Source: an uncultured Eubacteriales bacterium (GTDB lineage Bacteria; Bacillota; Clostridia; Christensenellales; Borkfalkiaceae). Taken from it: 14,643 nucleotides of DNA. A program made the position numbers and the translations under genes. Shown here in pieces: positions 1 to 7,696 of this stretch; within the stretch, counting starts at the first letter, position 1, and each line of letters begins with the position of its first letter. The stretch spans positions 1-14,643 of the forward strand of contig USHO01000020.1 of the NCBI GenBank assembly GCA_900554485.1. Direction: 5' to 3'. The notes under the pieces were generated by a model. It saw nothing but the letters and a program-made list of their open reading frames with translations, was not told the DNA's origin and did not search any database.

Positions 1-783
1 CCCGACTGCTACGAGGTTGCCGGGGCTCTTATAAGCGACCTTAAAAAAGCCGACCTGCCGTACTTTATTCTCGGCGGAGGTTCGGACGTGCTCGTTTCGG
101 ACGACGGCTATCGCGGCGCGGTGGTCTCGACCGAAAAACTGAAAAGCATCTCGCTCTGCGGCAGAATTTTAACAGCGGGCGCGGGCGTAAAAATATCCGA
201 ACTCGTAAAATTCGCGCTGTACAGCAGCCTTGGCGGAATAGAATTTTTAAGCGGAATACCGGCAACGGTCGGCGGGGTCGTAACGATGAACGCGGGATGT
301 TTCGGCAAGTCCGTCGCAGACAGGTTAAGTTACGTCGTTACGACCGACGGAATATACCCCGCGAAAGACTGCGGTTTTTCATACCGCGAAAGTCTGTTCA
401 AAAAAAACGGAGAATGCGTGCTGAAAGCGGCGTTCCGTCTGGACAACGCGGAATACGAACAGTCGGAAAGCAAAATCGAATACTATAAAAATCTGCGGCG
501 GAGCAAACAGCCGAAAGGCAGATCCTGCGGGAGCGTCTTTCTGAACGACGGTTGCTATGCCGGCAGAACGATAGAAAGTTGTAACTTAAAAGGCAGACGC
601 GTGGGCGGAGCGCGAGTTTCCGAAAAGCACGCGAATTTCATTATAGCGGACGCAGATTGCAAAAGCGAAGATATATATTCGCTGATAAACGAAGTCCGCA
701 AAACCGTACGGGAAAAAACCGGGACGGAACTCAGAGAGGAACTGGTTTACTTAGGAAGATTCGGAGATGAAAATAAATTTTGA
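1..783 (+). CDS. murB: UDP-N-acetylenolpyruvoylglucosamine reductase, 5'-truncated by the window edge
   Basis: MurB reduces UDP-GlcNAc-enolpyruvate to UDP-MurNAc with NADPH and FAD, the second committed step of peptidoglycan precursor synthesis in the cytoplasm. The reading frame is open from base 1, so the true start lies outside the window; the GTG at 88 is internal because the FAD-binding motif GGGSDVLVSD spans it. 260 residues are visible. Further family signatures are GIPATVGG with NAG (near residues 86-98), YRES, and the GSVF segment whose serine is the usual proton donor in MurB, followed by a C-terminal TELREELVYLGRF segment carrying the expected glutamate. The lack of an extra loop suggests the short type II MurB common in Gram-positives. 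Its end overlaps the next gene by 17 nt, which implies a shared transcript and translational coupling. Confidence 0.96.
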   Translation, partial: PDCYEVAGALISDLKKADLPYFILGGGSDVLVSDDGYRGAVVSTEKLKSISLCGRILTAGAGVKISELVKFALYSSLGGIEFLSGIPATVGGVVTMNAGCFGKSVADRLSYVVTTDGIYPAKDCGFSYRESLFKKNGECVLKAAFRLDNAEYEQSESKIEYYKNLRRSKQPKGRSCGSVFLNDGCYAGRTIESCNLKGRRVGGARVSEKHANFIIADADCKSEDIYSLINEVRKTVREKTGTELREELVYLGRFGDENKF

Positions 784-1570
784 TCTGCATACCCACACCG
801 TTTACAGTCACGGCAAGGGAACGATCGCCGAAAATGCCGCTACGGCAAAAGAAAAAGGTCTTTACGGGATAGGAATAACCGATCACGGATTTTCGCATCC
901 CGCTTTCGGTATGCGCAGAAAAAAGTTGGGGCAGATGCGGGCCGACTGCACCGCAGCCGAAAAAGAATACGGCGTTAAAGTATTGCTCGGGATAGAGTCT
1001 AACCTTCGCGGCGAATGCGGCAGTATCGACGTCGAAGAATCCGACTACCCCAAACTCGACCTCATTCTGGCGGGCGTACACAGGTTTATATTCTACAAGA
1101 GTTTCGGCGATTTCGCCCACCTGCTGTGCGGAAACGTATTTCGTTCGGTACTGAAAAGCGCTCCGAGCGAAAGGCTGGTAAAATACAATACGCGCTGCTA
1201 CGTCAACGCCGTAAAATATAATCCGATAGACGTCCTCACTCACGTCGGGTACCTGTGTTTCACCGACCCCGTCGAAGTCGCAAAGGTATGCGCCGACTAC
1301 GGAACGTACATCGAAATAAACACCAAAAAAACTCACATGACGGACGAGCAGTGGCGGAAAGTCATCGATACGGGCGTCAGATTCGTCATCGACAGCGACG
1401 CTCACACCACCGACCGCATAGGCGACATTGCCTTAGCGGAAGAACTGTTCAGACGCGTGGATTTCCCGCTTGACAGAATAGACAACATCGACGGACGGCT
1501 ACCCGATCTGCGTTTCGCGCGATATAAAAAGGAACATGGCATCGAGCCTTTCAACCCGATAACTCTGTAA
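767..1570 (+). CDS. PHP-domain metal-dependent phosphoesterase
   Basis: This 267-residue protein is a PHP-superfamily hydrolase, close to the YcdX/HisK-like phosphatases. Candidate metal ligands appear in the usual order: DLHTHT (H8, H10), H15, TDH (D39, H40), E77, H105, H159, and the closing DSDAH (D211, H213), which is enough for a trinuclear metal site. The substrate cannot be read from sequence; family members hydrolyse phosphate esters such as histidinol phosphate or nucleotides. The ATG lies inside the murB 3' end and is preceded by a GGAAGATTCGGAG stretch that can act as ribosome binding site. A PHP gene between murB and whiA is a recurring Clostridia arrangement, so this is probably a conserved housekeeping gene and not histidine biosynthesis. 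Role in the cell wall context is unproven. Confidence 0.9.
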   Translation: MKINFDLHTHTVYSHGKGTIAENAATAKEKGLYGIGITDHGFSHPAFGMRRKKLGQMRADCTAAEKEYGVKVLLGIESNLRGECGSIDVEESDYPKLDLILAGVHRFIFYKSFGDFAHLLCGNVFRSVLKSAPSERLVKYNTRCYVNAVKYNPIDVLTHVGYLCFTDPVEVAKVCADYGTYIEINTKKTHMTDEQWRKVIDTGVRFVIDSDAHTTDRIGDIALAEELFRRVDFPLDRIDNIDGRLPDLRFARYKKEHGIEPFNPITL

Positions 1571-1610
1571 GCACGGAGAAATCAAAAATAACCATACAGG
1601 GCGATTATCG

Positions 1611-2543
1611 ATGAATTTTTCTGAAGAAGTAAAACGAGAAATACTCGGCGGAAAAGAAAAAACCGACGGCGAAAAAAAAGCGTTCGTCTCGGCTTTTTTG
1701 CGTTCCGCGGGGTCGCTTTCTCTCGTCGGCGGAAAGGTCGGATTCGAAATCGCGACGGACAACGCCGACGGCGCGAAAACCTTTGCGGAATACTTCGCCG
1801 TCGTATACGGTCTTACGGTTAAAATTTCCGAAGAAAACGGCAGAAAGAAGAAACGCAACGTCATCCGCTACGACGATGACGCGACCGAAATTTTAGACGA
1901 TCTCGGGGTTCTCGAAGTCGACGCCGAGGGGGTAAAACTCAGATTCGGGGTCAAATGGGATCTCGTCGTAACGGACGCCGAAAAAGCCGCGTTTCTGCGC
2001 GGGGCGTTTTCGGGCGGGGGCAGCGCGACTTTACCGAAAAGCGACGGCAGTTCGTCGACAGGGTATCACCTCGAATTCGTATTCGGCGACTATGTTTTCG
2101 CGACCGACGTATGCGAAATTTTAAGCGAACTGTACTTTCTGCCAAAACTCATACAGCGCAAAGACGCGTTCATCGTCTACCTTAAAACGCGTGATGAAAT
2201 TTCCGACTTTCTCGCGCTTATGGGGGCGAGCAAAGCCGTGCTTAAACTCGCCGAAATAACCGTCGAAAAGGATATGAACAACAATTACAACCGACAACTC
2301 AACTGCGAAATGTCCAATATGAGCAAGCAGATAGACGCATCGGTCAAACAGATACGCGCGATAGAAAAAATAGACGATGCGTTCGGCAGAGATTCTCTGC
2401 CGAACCCCCTTAAAACGGTTGCGGACGCAAGAATAAACAATCGCGGACTGACGCTTTCGGAACTCGCCGAAAAACTGGGAATTTCCAAAAGTTGCTTAAA
2501 TCACAGGTTACGCAAAATCGTAGAACTTGCGGACAACCTGTAA
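1611..2543 (+). CDS. whiA: DNA-binding protein WhiA
   Basis: WhiA is a Gram-positive-specific DNA-binding protein. It controls sporulation septation genes in Streptomyces, and affects division and chromosome segregation in Bacillus. The 310-residue length is normal. The N-terminal two thirds form the LAGLIDADG-endonuclease-like fold: FLRGAFSGGGS at 128-138 and YHLEF at 152-156 match the family pattern, with no nuclease activity expected. The highly conserved NRQLNCEMSN stretch follows at 227-236. The C-terminal helix-turn-helix is at about 280-303 (TLSELAEKLGISKSCLNHRL). The start is ATG with a modest AGGGCG ribosome binding site 8 nt upstream. In many Firmicutes rapZ and gluP (yvcK) sit between the PHP gene and whiA; here both are missing and the gap is only 40 nt. 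Confidence 0.95.
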   Translation: MNFSEEVKREILGGKEKTDGEKKAFVSAFLRSAGSLSLVGGKVGFEIATDNADGAKTFAEYFAVVYGLTVKISEENGRKKKRNVIRYDDDATEILDDLGVLEVDAEGVKLRFGVKWDLVVTDAEKAAFLRGAFSGGGSATLPKSDGSSSTGYHLEFVFGDYVFATDVCEILSELYFLPKLIQRKDAFIVYLKTRDEISDFLALMGASKAVLKLAEITVEKDMNNNYNRQLNCEMSNMSKQIDASVKQIRAIEKIDDAFGRDSLPNPLKTVADARINNRGLTLSELAEKLGISKSCLNHRLRKIVELADNL

Positions 2544-2570
2544 AAAATAAATATATAAAACGGAGAACAT

Positions 2571-4406
2571 ATGATAAACAACAAAGTGACCTATCCAGCG
2601 GCGGGCGAGATAAACGTCAAAGGGTATGCGGGTAAAATTAACGACTACGTTACGAATGCTCAGTTTTACGATGCCGACTTATGGCGTCTTACCGTAAATC
2701 AGTTCAGGACTCTCCCCGACGGCGGAACGAACGGCTGGCGCGGCGAATTCTGGGGCAAACTCATGCGTTCGGCAAGTCTTACCTACCGCGTAACCAAAGA
2801 TAAAAAACTCTACGCCGAAATTACCGCAAGCGTCAAAGACATGCTTTCCGCTCAGGAGAACTGCGGCAGATTTTCGACATACTCCAAAGAAACCGAATTT
2901 CACGGCTGGGACGTATGGGGCAGAAAATACGTCATGCTCGGGTTTATCTATTATATAGAGATATGCAAAACCGAGGCTCTCAGAAACAGAATAATACGCG
3001 CGCTTAAAAGACACGCCGACTATATTCTGAAAAAAGTCGGAACGGACAAGCATCAGACGGACATATGCATGACTTCCGGCGTCTACGGCGGAATGAATTC
3101 GTGTTCGATACTCGAACCGTTCGTCAAACTGTATAATCTGACCGGTGAACAGAAGTATATAGATTTTGCGGAATACATCGTAAGCACGGGATTTTCAAAG
3201 GACTTCGACCTTTACAACGCGTGCCTCGAAAAGAAAAATTACCCCTACGAATTCAAATATACCAAAGCATACGAAATGATGAGTTGTTTCGAGGGTCTTC
3301 TGGAATATTATAAGGTAAAAGGCGACGAAAACTACCTTAAAGCGGTACAGAATTTCTTCGATATGGTCGTCGTAAGCGATTACACTTTAATAGGTTGCTC
3401 GGGTTGCACGCACGAATTGTTCGATCATTCGTCGGTTAAACAGACCGAATATTCCGACGGCGTAATGCAGGAAACCTGCGTAACGGTAACGTTTATGAAA
3501 CTCGCCGCGAAACTCTTCGCGCTGACAGGCGAAGTAAGATATATCGACGTCATCGAACGTTCGGGTTACAACGCCCTTTTCGGCGCGGTAAACAACGAAA
3601 AACAGACCATGAAGAGGACTCTCGGCGTAGTCTGGAAAGGCGACAAAGCGATCCCCACCCCGCACGAGCCTTATCCGTTTGACAGTTACAGTCCGCTGTA
3701 TTTAGGTCAACGCGCCAAAAAAGTCGGCGGATTCATGGTTATGGAAAACGGTAAAACTTACGGTTGCTGCGCGTCGATCGGAGGCGCGGGAACGGCTGTA
3801 TTTTCTCTTGCGGGAATCTGCAAGACCGACGACGGTTATTCAGTAAACCTGTTCAACGAAGAGATTTTCAAAAACAAAACGAACGGCTATAAGACGGAAA
3901 TCGCCGTAAAAGCCAACGTATACGCCACGCCTCACGCTAAAATAGCAGTAAAATCCGACAACGAAAAATTCAGACTTTATATTCGTATTCCTCATTGGAT
4001 GGAAAATCCGAAAATACGCATCGACGGCGAAGAAACCGAATTAAGCGTAAAGAACGGATATTTCTCGCTCGAAAAAGTCTGGAGCAAAAGCGTTATAGAT
4101 ATTTCATACAAAACTCCGGTAAGGGCGGTAAAACTGAACGGAAAAGTCGCGTATTCGAGAGGACCCGTCGTTCTCTGCCGCGACGAACGTTTCGGCGAAG
4201 ACCTGACTTTACCCGTAAAAGTAAAAATCAAAAAGGGCGCTGTTCCGTCGGCTAAGGTTGTTACAAACGACAAGTTCGACTCTAATCTGACCGTCAGAAT
4301 GAAAACGATCGAAGGCAAGTTCGTCACCTTCTGCGATTATTCGCAGGCGGGCAAGAATTACGACAGCGAACACTGCACTATATCCGTATGGAATAAATTA
4401 TCGTAA
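2571..4406 (+). CDS. GH127-family (DUF1680) beta-L-arabinofuranosidase-like enzyme, cytoplasmic
   Basis: This 611-residue protein matches the GH127/DUF1680 family, whose characterised member HypBA1 removes terminal beta-L-arabinofuranose through a cysteine nucleophile held by zinc. The four zinc ligands of that family can be placed here: E301 and C303 in the ETC motif, and C399-C400 in YGCCASIG, with C399 the likely nucleophile. E282 in HELF is a candidate acid/base, lying 19 residues before E301. The (alpha/alpha)6 barrel covers roughly 1-410, followed by beta domains with RIPHW (472-476) and RGPVVLC (530-536), both typical of the family. No signal peptide is seen, so it should act on imported oligosaccharides. 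It follows whiA by 27 nt with a GGAG site, and probably reads through from the murB-whiA transcript. The exact sugar is uncertain because CCASIG differs from the usual CCPPN-type context. Confidence 0.86.
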   Translation: MINNKVTYPAAGEINVKGYAGKINDYVTNAQFYDADLWRLTVNQFRTLPDGGTNGWRGEFWGKLMRSASLTYRVTKDKKLYAEITASVKDMLSAQENCGRFSTYSKETEFHGWDVWGRKYVMLGFIYYIEICKTEALRNRIIRALKRHADYILKKVGTDKHQTDICMTSGVYGGMNSCSILEPFVKLYNLTGEQKYIDFAEYIVSTGFSKDFDLYNACLEKKNYPYEFKYTKAYEMMSCFEGLLEYYKVKGDENYLKAVQNFFDMVVVSDYTLIGCSGCTHELFDHSSVKQTEYSDGVMQETCVTVTFMKLAAKLFALTGEVRYIDVIERSGYNALFGAVNNEKQTMKRTLGVVWKGDKAIPTPHEPYPFDSYSPLYLGQRAKKVGGFMVMENGKTYGCCASIGGAGTAVFSLAGICKTDDGYSVNLFNEEIFKNKTNGYKTEIAVKANVYATPHAKIAVKSDNEKFRLYIRIPHWMENPKIRIDGEETELSVKNGYFSLEKVWSKSVIDISYKTPVRAVKLNGKVAYSRGPVVLCRDERFGEDLTLPVKVKIKKGAVPSAKVVTNDKFDSNLTVRMKTIEGKFVTFCDYSQAGKNYDSEHCTISVWNKLS

Positions 4407-4412
4407 AACACA

Positions 4413-4439
4413 ACCCCGCGAGGAACATCCTCGCGGGGT
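4413..4439 (+). terminator. Rho-independent terminator after the GH127 gene
   Basis: A perfect 11-bp stem (ACCCCGCGAGG pairing with CCTCGCGGGGT) with a 5-nt AACAT loop begins 7 nt after the GH127 stop codon and is followed by ATTTTAAT. The stem is strong and GC-rich; the T-run is short and interrupted. It most likely ends the plus-strand murB-PHP-whiA-GH127 transcript. Confidence 0.85.
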
Positions 4440-4520
4440 ATTTTAATCAAGTAAAAATCTTTCGCATAGTCGGTTTACGCCGCAAAAGCAATAAGCGAAA
4501 GAATTCGACACATAAAAAAA
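4440..4520. other. Convergent intergenic spacer with a long-loop inverted repeat
   Basis: About 80 bp separates the two terminators. It contains an 8-bp inverted repeat, TCTTTCGC at 4458-4465 and GCGAAAGA at 4495-4502, with a 29-nt interior that itself holds a small CGG/CCG hairpin. No open frame or promoter is evident. It could be a decayed third hairpin or a processed 3' element. Confidence 0.3.
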
Positions 4521-4537
4521 GCGGAGTATGACTCCGC
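4521..4537 (-). terminator. Bidirectional terminator ending the dnaN/rpmH-khpB minus-strand transcript
   Basis: The 7-bp stem GCGGAGT / ACTCCGC with loop ATG is flanked by seven A on the left and seven T on the right, so a T-run follows the stem on both strands. It sits 15 nt beyond the khpB stop codon and faces the GH127 terminator across the convergent gap. It should stop the minus-strand transcript and back up the plus-strand one. Confidence 0.88.
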
Positions 4538-4552
4538 GTTTTTTTATTTATT

Positions 4553-5431
4553 TCAGTCTTTATTCGTATCGTTGCTGTTGCCGAGGAACGTTCCCCAGCC
4601 GCTGGTCTTCGGTCTGGGCTGACGAGGAGCGCGTTCGCCGCGATCGCGGTTATATCCGCCGTCTCTGCCCCTGGAACCGCCGCGGTTTCCTCTGTATCCG
4701 CCGTCTCTGTTGTTACCTCTGTAACCTCCGCGATCTCCGTAACGGGTAGTTCTGTCGTTCCCTTTGAAACCGCCGTTTCTTTTACCCTTAAACGACGCGT
4801 CTATAGGTTCGTCGCTGAGAAGTTCGTTCGGAACGATTACGACTCTTCTTGCGGGTTCTTTACCCTCGGATTCGGTAGTTACGTCTTTGCTGTCGGCAAG
4901 GGCGGAATGGATTATTCTTCTTTCATACGGAGCCATAGGTTCGAGTATGACTTTTCTGCCTTCGGCAACCGCTTTGGCGGCAAGTTTTTCAGCCAATCCT
5001 TTAAGCGTTTCTTCGCGTTTTTCTCTGTAATTTTCGCAGTCTACGACGACTCTTCTGTAATCGTCTCTGCCGATGTTGGCAACGGCACCGGCAAGAGTCT
5101 GCAAAGCGTCGAGCGTTTCGCCGCGATAACCTATAACCTGCTGACTTCTTTCGGCGATAAGGTCTATAACGATCTTTTCGTCCTCTTCGACAAGGTTACA
5201 TTTAGCGTTTACGTTCATTATAGGGAAGAGCCCTTCAAGGAACTCTTTCGCTCTTTCGCCGTCGCTCTTTTTAGCGTTTACTTCGACTTCTGCTTTTTTG
5301 GAATTAAGACCTAAAAAGCCTTTTTTGGGTTCTTCTACTACTCTTATATCGGCCTGTTCTCTGTTAAGCCCGAGTTCTTTCAATCCTTCTTCGATCGCCT
5401 CTTCGACCGTTTTACCGTAATAAGTCGGCAT
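4553..5431 (-). CDS. khpB: KhpB/Jag RNA-binding protein with RGG-rich C-terminal tail
   Basis: KhpB (Jag, EloR) is a cytoplasmic RNA-binding protein that, in Gram-positives, partners KhpA and affects cell elongation and many mRNAs and sRNAs. Domains in this 292-residue protein: Jag_N at about 1-50 (GKTVEEAIEEGLKELGL, then PKKGFLGL); a KH domain at about 66-130 with GxxG loop GYRG at 101-104; and an R3H domain at about 131-200 with the R171-x3-H175 pair. Beyond residue 215 it carries an unusual low-complexity tail of about 55 residues, rich in Arg, Gly, Tyr, Asn and Asp with RGG and YRG units, ending in a non-repetitive GWGTFLG segment. The ATG has an AGGAG site 7 nt upstream, and the gene lies 12 nt after yidC, so the two are co-transcribed. 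Confidence 0.94.
   Translation of the reverse strand: MPTYYGKTVEEAIEEGLKELGLNREQADIRVVEEPKKGFLGLNSKKAEVEVNAKKSDGERAKEFLEGLFPIMNVNAKCNLVEEDEKIVIDLIAERSQQVIGYRGETLDALQTLAGAVANIGRDDYRRVVVDCENYREKREETLKGLAEKLAAKAVAEGRKVILEPMAPYERRIIHSALADSKDVTTESEGKEPARRVVIVPNELLSDEPIDASFKGKRNGGFKGNDRTTRYGDRGGYRGNNRDGGYRGNRGGSRGRDGGYNRDRGERAPRQPRPKTSGWGTFLGNSNDTNKD
4653..4709. repeat. Direct repeat in the khpB RGG-tail coding region
   Basis: The 15-mer TATCCGCCGTCTCTG occurs identically at 4653-4667 and 4695-4709, 42 bp apart and in the same reading frame. Degenerate relatives continue to about 4740. They encode the RDGGY units of the KhpB tail. This suggests the tail grew by in-frame tandem duplication. Confidence 0.75.
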
Positions 5432-5443
5432 TTTTCTACTCCT

Positions 5444-7108
5444 TTATCTTCTTTTGCCGTAACGTGCTTTTCCCGCATCTTCGGCTTGTTTTTTATTTAT
5501 TTTATGTTTGAACGATTTTTCCACGCAGAAGTTAATCGCTAACGTAAAGCAGGTGGAAAGTATTGAACTCGTTACCATGTAAATCGAGAAACCAGCCGAA
5601 TAGATGAATGCGAACACGCCGAACATAATAGGCATGATCCATGTCATCATTTTCTGCTGCGTCGCGGCTTGTCCGTTCGCGCCGTCGACGGAAGAAAGTT
5701 CCATCTGGGTTTTCTGGGTTTTATTCATTATAACCGTCGACAAAAGCATAGTCAGTATGGACAACGCTACCAGTATGAAAAGTCCGTTACCTTTGCCGAA
5801 ACCCGTCTGTTTATATTCCGAAATATCGTAGGTGAGTTCGTCGTATTTAGCCTCGGTGAACTGAGTGCCGTTTGTCTTGCCGAAGAGCGTCGACGAAAGG
5901 TTCAAGTACGTCGGAATAGCCGGTTTGAATGGGCTGTCCACGACCCACAGGTTTTTTACCCACGGGAATAAAACCGATTTACTTCTGTTGCTTATATAAC
6001 TTTCCCTTGCCGCCGTGCGAGCCGCTCCGAGGATATTTTCCGCGGCATAATCGCCCGCTATTTTTTCTATCAGCGTTTCGGTAAGAAATTCTTTCGCAAT
6101 ATCGTCTTTGTTTACAAGCGTATCGGCGGCGTTGCCGTTTTCGGGGAATATGAAAGTCCATACTCCGCTTTCGCCGTCGTAAGACGCAAAACCGTCAAAT
6201 ACGCCTGCGGAAGTTTTTTCGATTATTCTCTGAATATCTTCGTCTTTGAAGAAATATCCTTCGGTCGCGTTTCCCGAAACGAGATTTTCAGCGGTAAGCG
6301 ATTCTATCTGTTCCGCGGTAAACTTAGTCTTAACGAATTCGTTTTTAAGTTCGTCGAAAATTCTGTTCTTTAATTTTTCGTCGGTAAATTTAAGATTGCC
6401 GAAATCGTCTATAAACGCGGTATAAATATCCGGATAAGCGGTCTTGAGTTCCTGATTGCCGGAATCCGTATAAATATCGAAATAAACGGTATAATCGCCT
6501 ATCGAATATTTATTGCCGTTCGGATCGTAACCCGCAAAATATTTATAGTATCCCTTTTCTCTTAACGCGGCGTCGAGATTGACGTAATATTCTTTGTTTT
6601 CTTCCGTACCGGCGTTTACTATGCCGTTGCCTTCGAGCGAAACTATTTCTTCGTCATAAGCCGTCGCCATCTTTTTGAAAACTTCAAAGTCGGCTTTTTT
6701 GGAATACGAGCTGAACGCCCCTATGACAATAATAAAGAATACGAGCGAGATTATCGTCGGAAGACACGGCATCAGAGCGGAATATCCGTTCTTTTTGTAA
6801 AGAGCCATCATCTTCTGCTGATAAAGTTGTTTGTTGTTAGCGTATTGTTTCTGAAGTTTTTCGAGATCGTCCCTCATCATTTCCATTTTGAGAGCGTTCT
6901 TTTTCATAGACGCTCTGGAAAATATATCGAGGGGCAGGGTTATAAGTTTAAGAACGAGGGTGAACAGAATTATGCCCAAGCCGACGTCCGCGACTATACC
7001 TATGAACGACTCTATAACGCCCAAAAGCCATGCGTATTTATAACTGACGCTGCCGAGCGACCCGATAAGCGATACCTGTACGCCCGCCAGTAAGTTTGAA
7101 ATTGCCAT
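5444..7108 (-). CDS. yidC: YidC/Oxa1 membrane protein insertase with a large extracellular insertion
   Basis: YidC inserts and folds membrane proteins, alone or with SecYEG. The core is clear: a transmembrane segment at about 37-60, the cytoplasmic coiled-coil hairpin at 61-108 ending in QQKMMALYKKNG, a second segment at 110-132 beginning MPCLPTII, then helices at about 441-462, 486-504 and 506-528 (QQKMMTWIMPIMFG), and a basic tail. The hydrophilic-groove position normally held by arginine is K54 in LVLKLITLPL, so the positive charge is kept. Length is 554, about twice Bacillus SpoIIIJ; the excess is a charged stretch of about 240 residues (137-378) between two helices, predicted outside, before FPWVKNLW where similarity resumes. 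No lipobox is seen at the N terminus. The ATG has an AGGAG site 5 nt upstream; yidD ends 15 nt before. Confidence 0.94.
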   Translation of the reverse strand: MAISNLLAGVQVSLIGSLGSVSYKYAWLLGVIESFIGIVADVGLGIILFTLVLKLITLPLDIFSRASMKKNALKMEMMRDDLEKLQKQYANNKQLYQQKMMALYKKNGYSALMPCLPTIISLVFFIIVIGAFSSYSKKADFEVFKKMATAYDEEIVSLEGNGIVNAGTEENKEYYVNLDAALREKGYYKYFAGYDPNGNKYSIGDYTVYFDIYTDSGNQELKTAYPDIYTAFIDDFGNLKFTDEKLKNRIFDELKNEFVKTKFTAEQIESLTAENLVSGNATEGYFFKDEDIQRIIEKTSAGVFDGFASYDGESGVWTFIFPENGNAADTLVNKDDIAKEFLTETLIEKIAGDYAAENILGAARTAARESYISNRSKSVLFPWVKNLWVVDSPFKPAIPTYLNLSSTLFGKTNGTQFTEAKYDELTYDISEYKQTGFGKGNGLFILVALSILTMLLSTVIMNKTQKTQMELSSVDGANGQAATQQKMMTWIMPIMFGVFAFIYSAGFSIYMVTSSILSTCFTLAINFCVEKSFKHKINKKQAEDAGKARYGKRR

Positions 7109-7123
7109 TTTACTCCTGTTTTA

Positions 7124-7381
7124 TCAAATAAGCCACTTTTTCAGATTATAGTTATCCGGAACGGGATCGAACCCGCCTTTGTTAAGCCTGTTACAGCGAA
7201 GTATACGCCATATAATGAGAAACAAAGCTATAAAAAACGAATGTTTTTCCAACGCCTCTATCGCGTATACGCTGCACGTCGGCGTGAAAATACAACCGCT
7301 TTTAAGCGCGACCGAAACGTGCTTTTTATAAAATTTGAGTATTTTTATAAAAAATCCGTTCACGGGGTTTATCTTTTTCAC
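7124..7381 (-). CDS. yidD: Membrane protein insertion efficiency factor YidD
   Basis: YidD is a small membrane-associated protein that assists YidC-dependent insertion. The family signature is complete: GCIFTPTCSVYAIEAL, then RILRCNRLNKGGFDPVP. I place the start at the GTG at 7381, giving 85 residues beginning MKKINPVNGF, because its first bases overlap the rnpA stop (GTGA) and this length fits the family. A longer frame begins with a TTG at 7405 inside rnpA, but that would add eight residues not expected in YidD. A weak AGAGAG stretch precedes the GTG, so translational coupling to rnpA is likely. It is followed closely by yidC, the classic arrangement. Confidence 0.93.
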   Translation of the reverse strand: MKKINPVNGFFIKILKFYKKHVSVALKSGCIFTPTCSVYAIEALEKHSFFIALFLIIWRILRCNRLNKGGFDPVPDNYNLKKWLI

Positions 7382-7695
7382 TTTATATTCTCTCTGCCGA
7401 TGCAATATTTCATATCCGAAAGATAATTATCGAAAGAATATTCTTCGGATTTCTTAGGCATGAATACTATATAAAGAGGGGTTTTTATATCTTTGAAAAC
7501 CTCTCTCGTCGCGGCGCGCATAAGCCTTTTAATACGGTTTCTGATTACCGCGTTTCCGTGTTTTTTGCTTACGGAATAACCTATTTTAAGTTCGTCGCCT
7601 TTTATATAAAGCATAACGAGCGATTTTGCATAAACTCTTTTCCCTTTTGAAAAAATTTTATTAAAATCGCTCTCTCTTTTAAGTCTGTTTATCAA
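7378..7695 (-). CDS. rnpA: Ribonuclease P protein component
   Basis: This is the protein subunit of RNase P, which removes tRNA 5' leaders together with the rnpB RNA. The 105-residue protein begins MINRLKRESDF and carries the conserved basic patch SKKHGNAVIRNRIKRLMRA, the RNR motif that contacts the RNA. The start appears to be a TTG placed one base after the rpmH stop codon. No ATG or GTG is available upstream before a stop, though an ATT two codons earlier is conceivable. No clear ribosome binding site precedes it, so it probably depends on ribosomes finishing rpmH. Its 3' end overlaps yidD. Confidence 0.95.
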   Translation of the reverse strand: MINRLKRESDFNKIFSKGKRVYAKSLVMLYIKGDELKIGYSVSKKHGNAVIRNRIKRLMRAATREVFKDIKTPLYIVFMPKKSEEYSFDNYLSDMKYCIGRENIK

Positions 7696-7696
7696 A

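Noticed and set aside
731..1405. 224-codon minus-strand open frame
   Set aside because: It is antisense to the PHP gene, which has all metal ligands and coupling to murB; the minus frame is a shadow.
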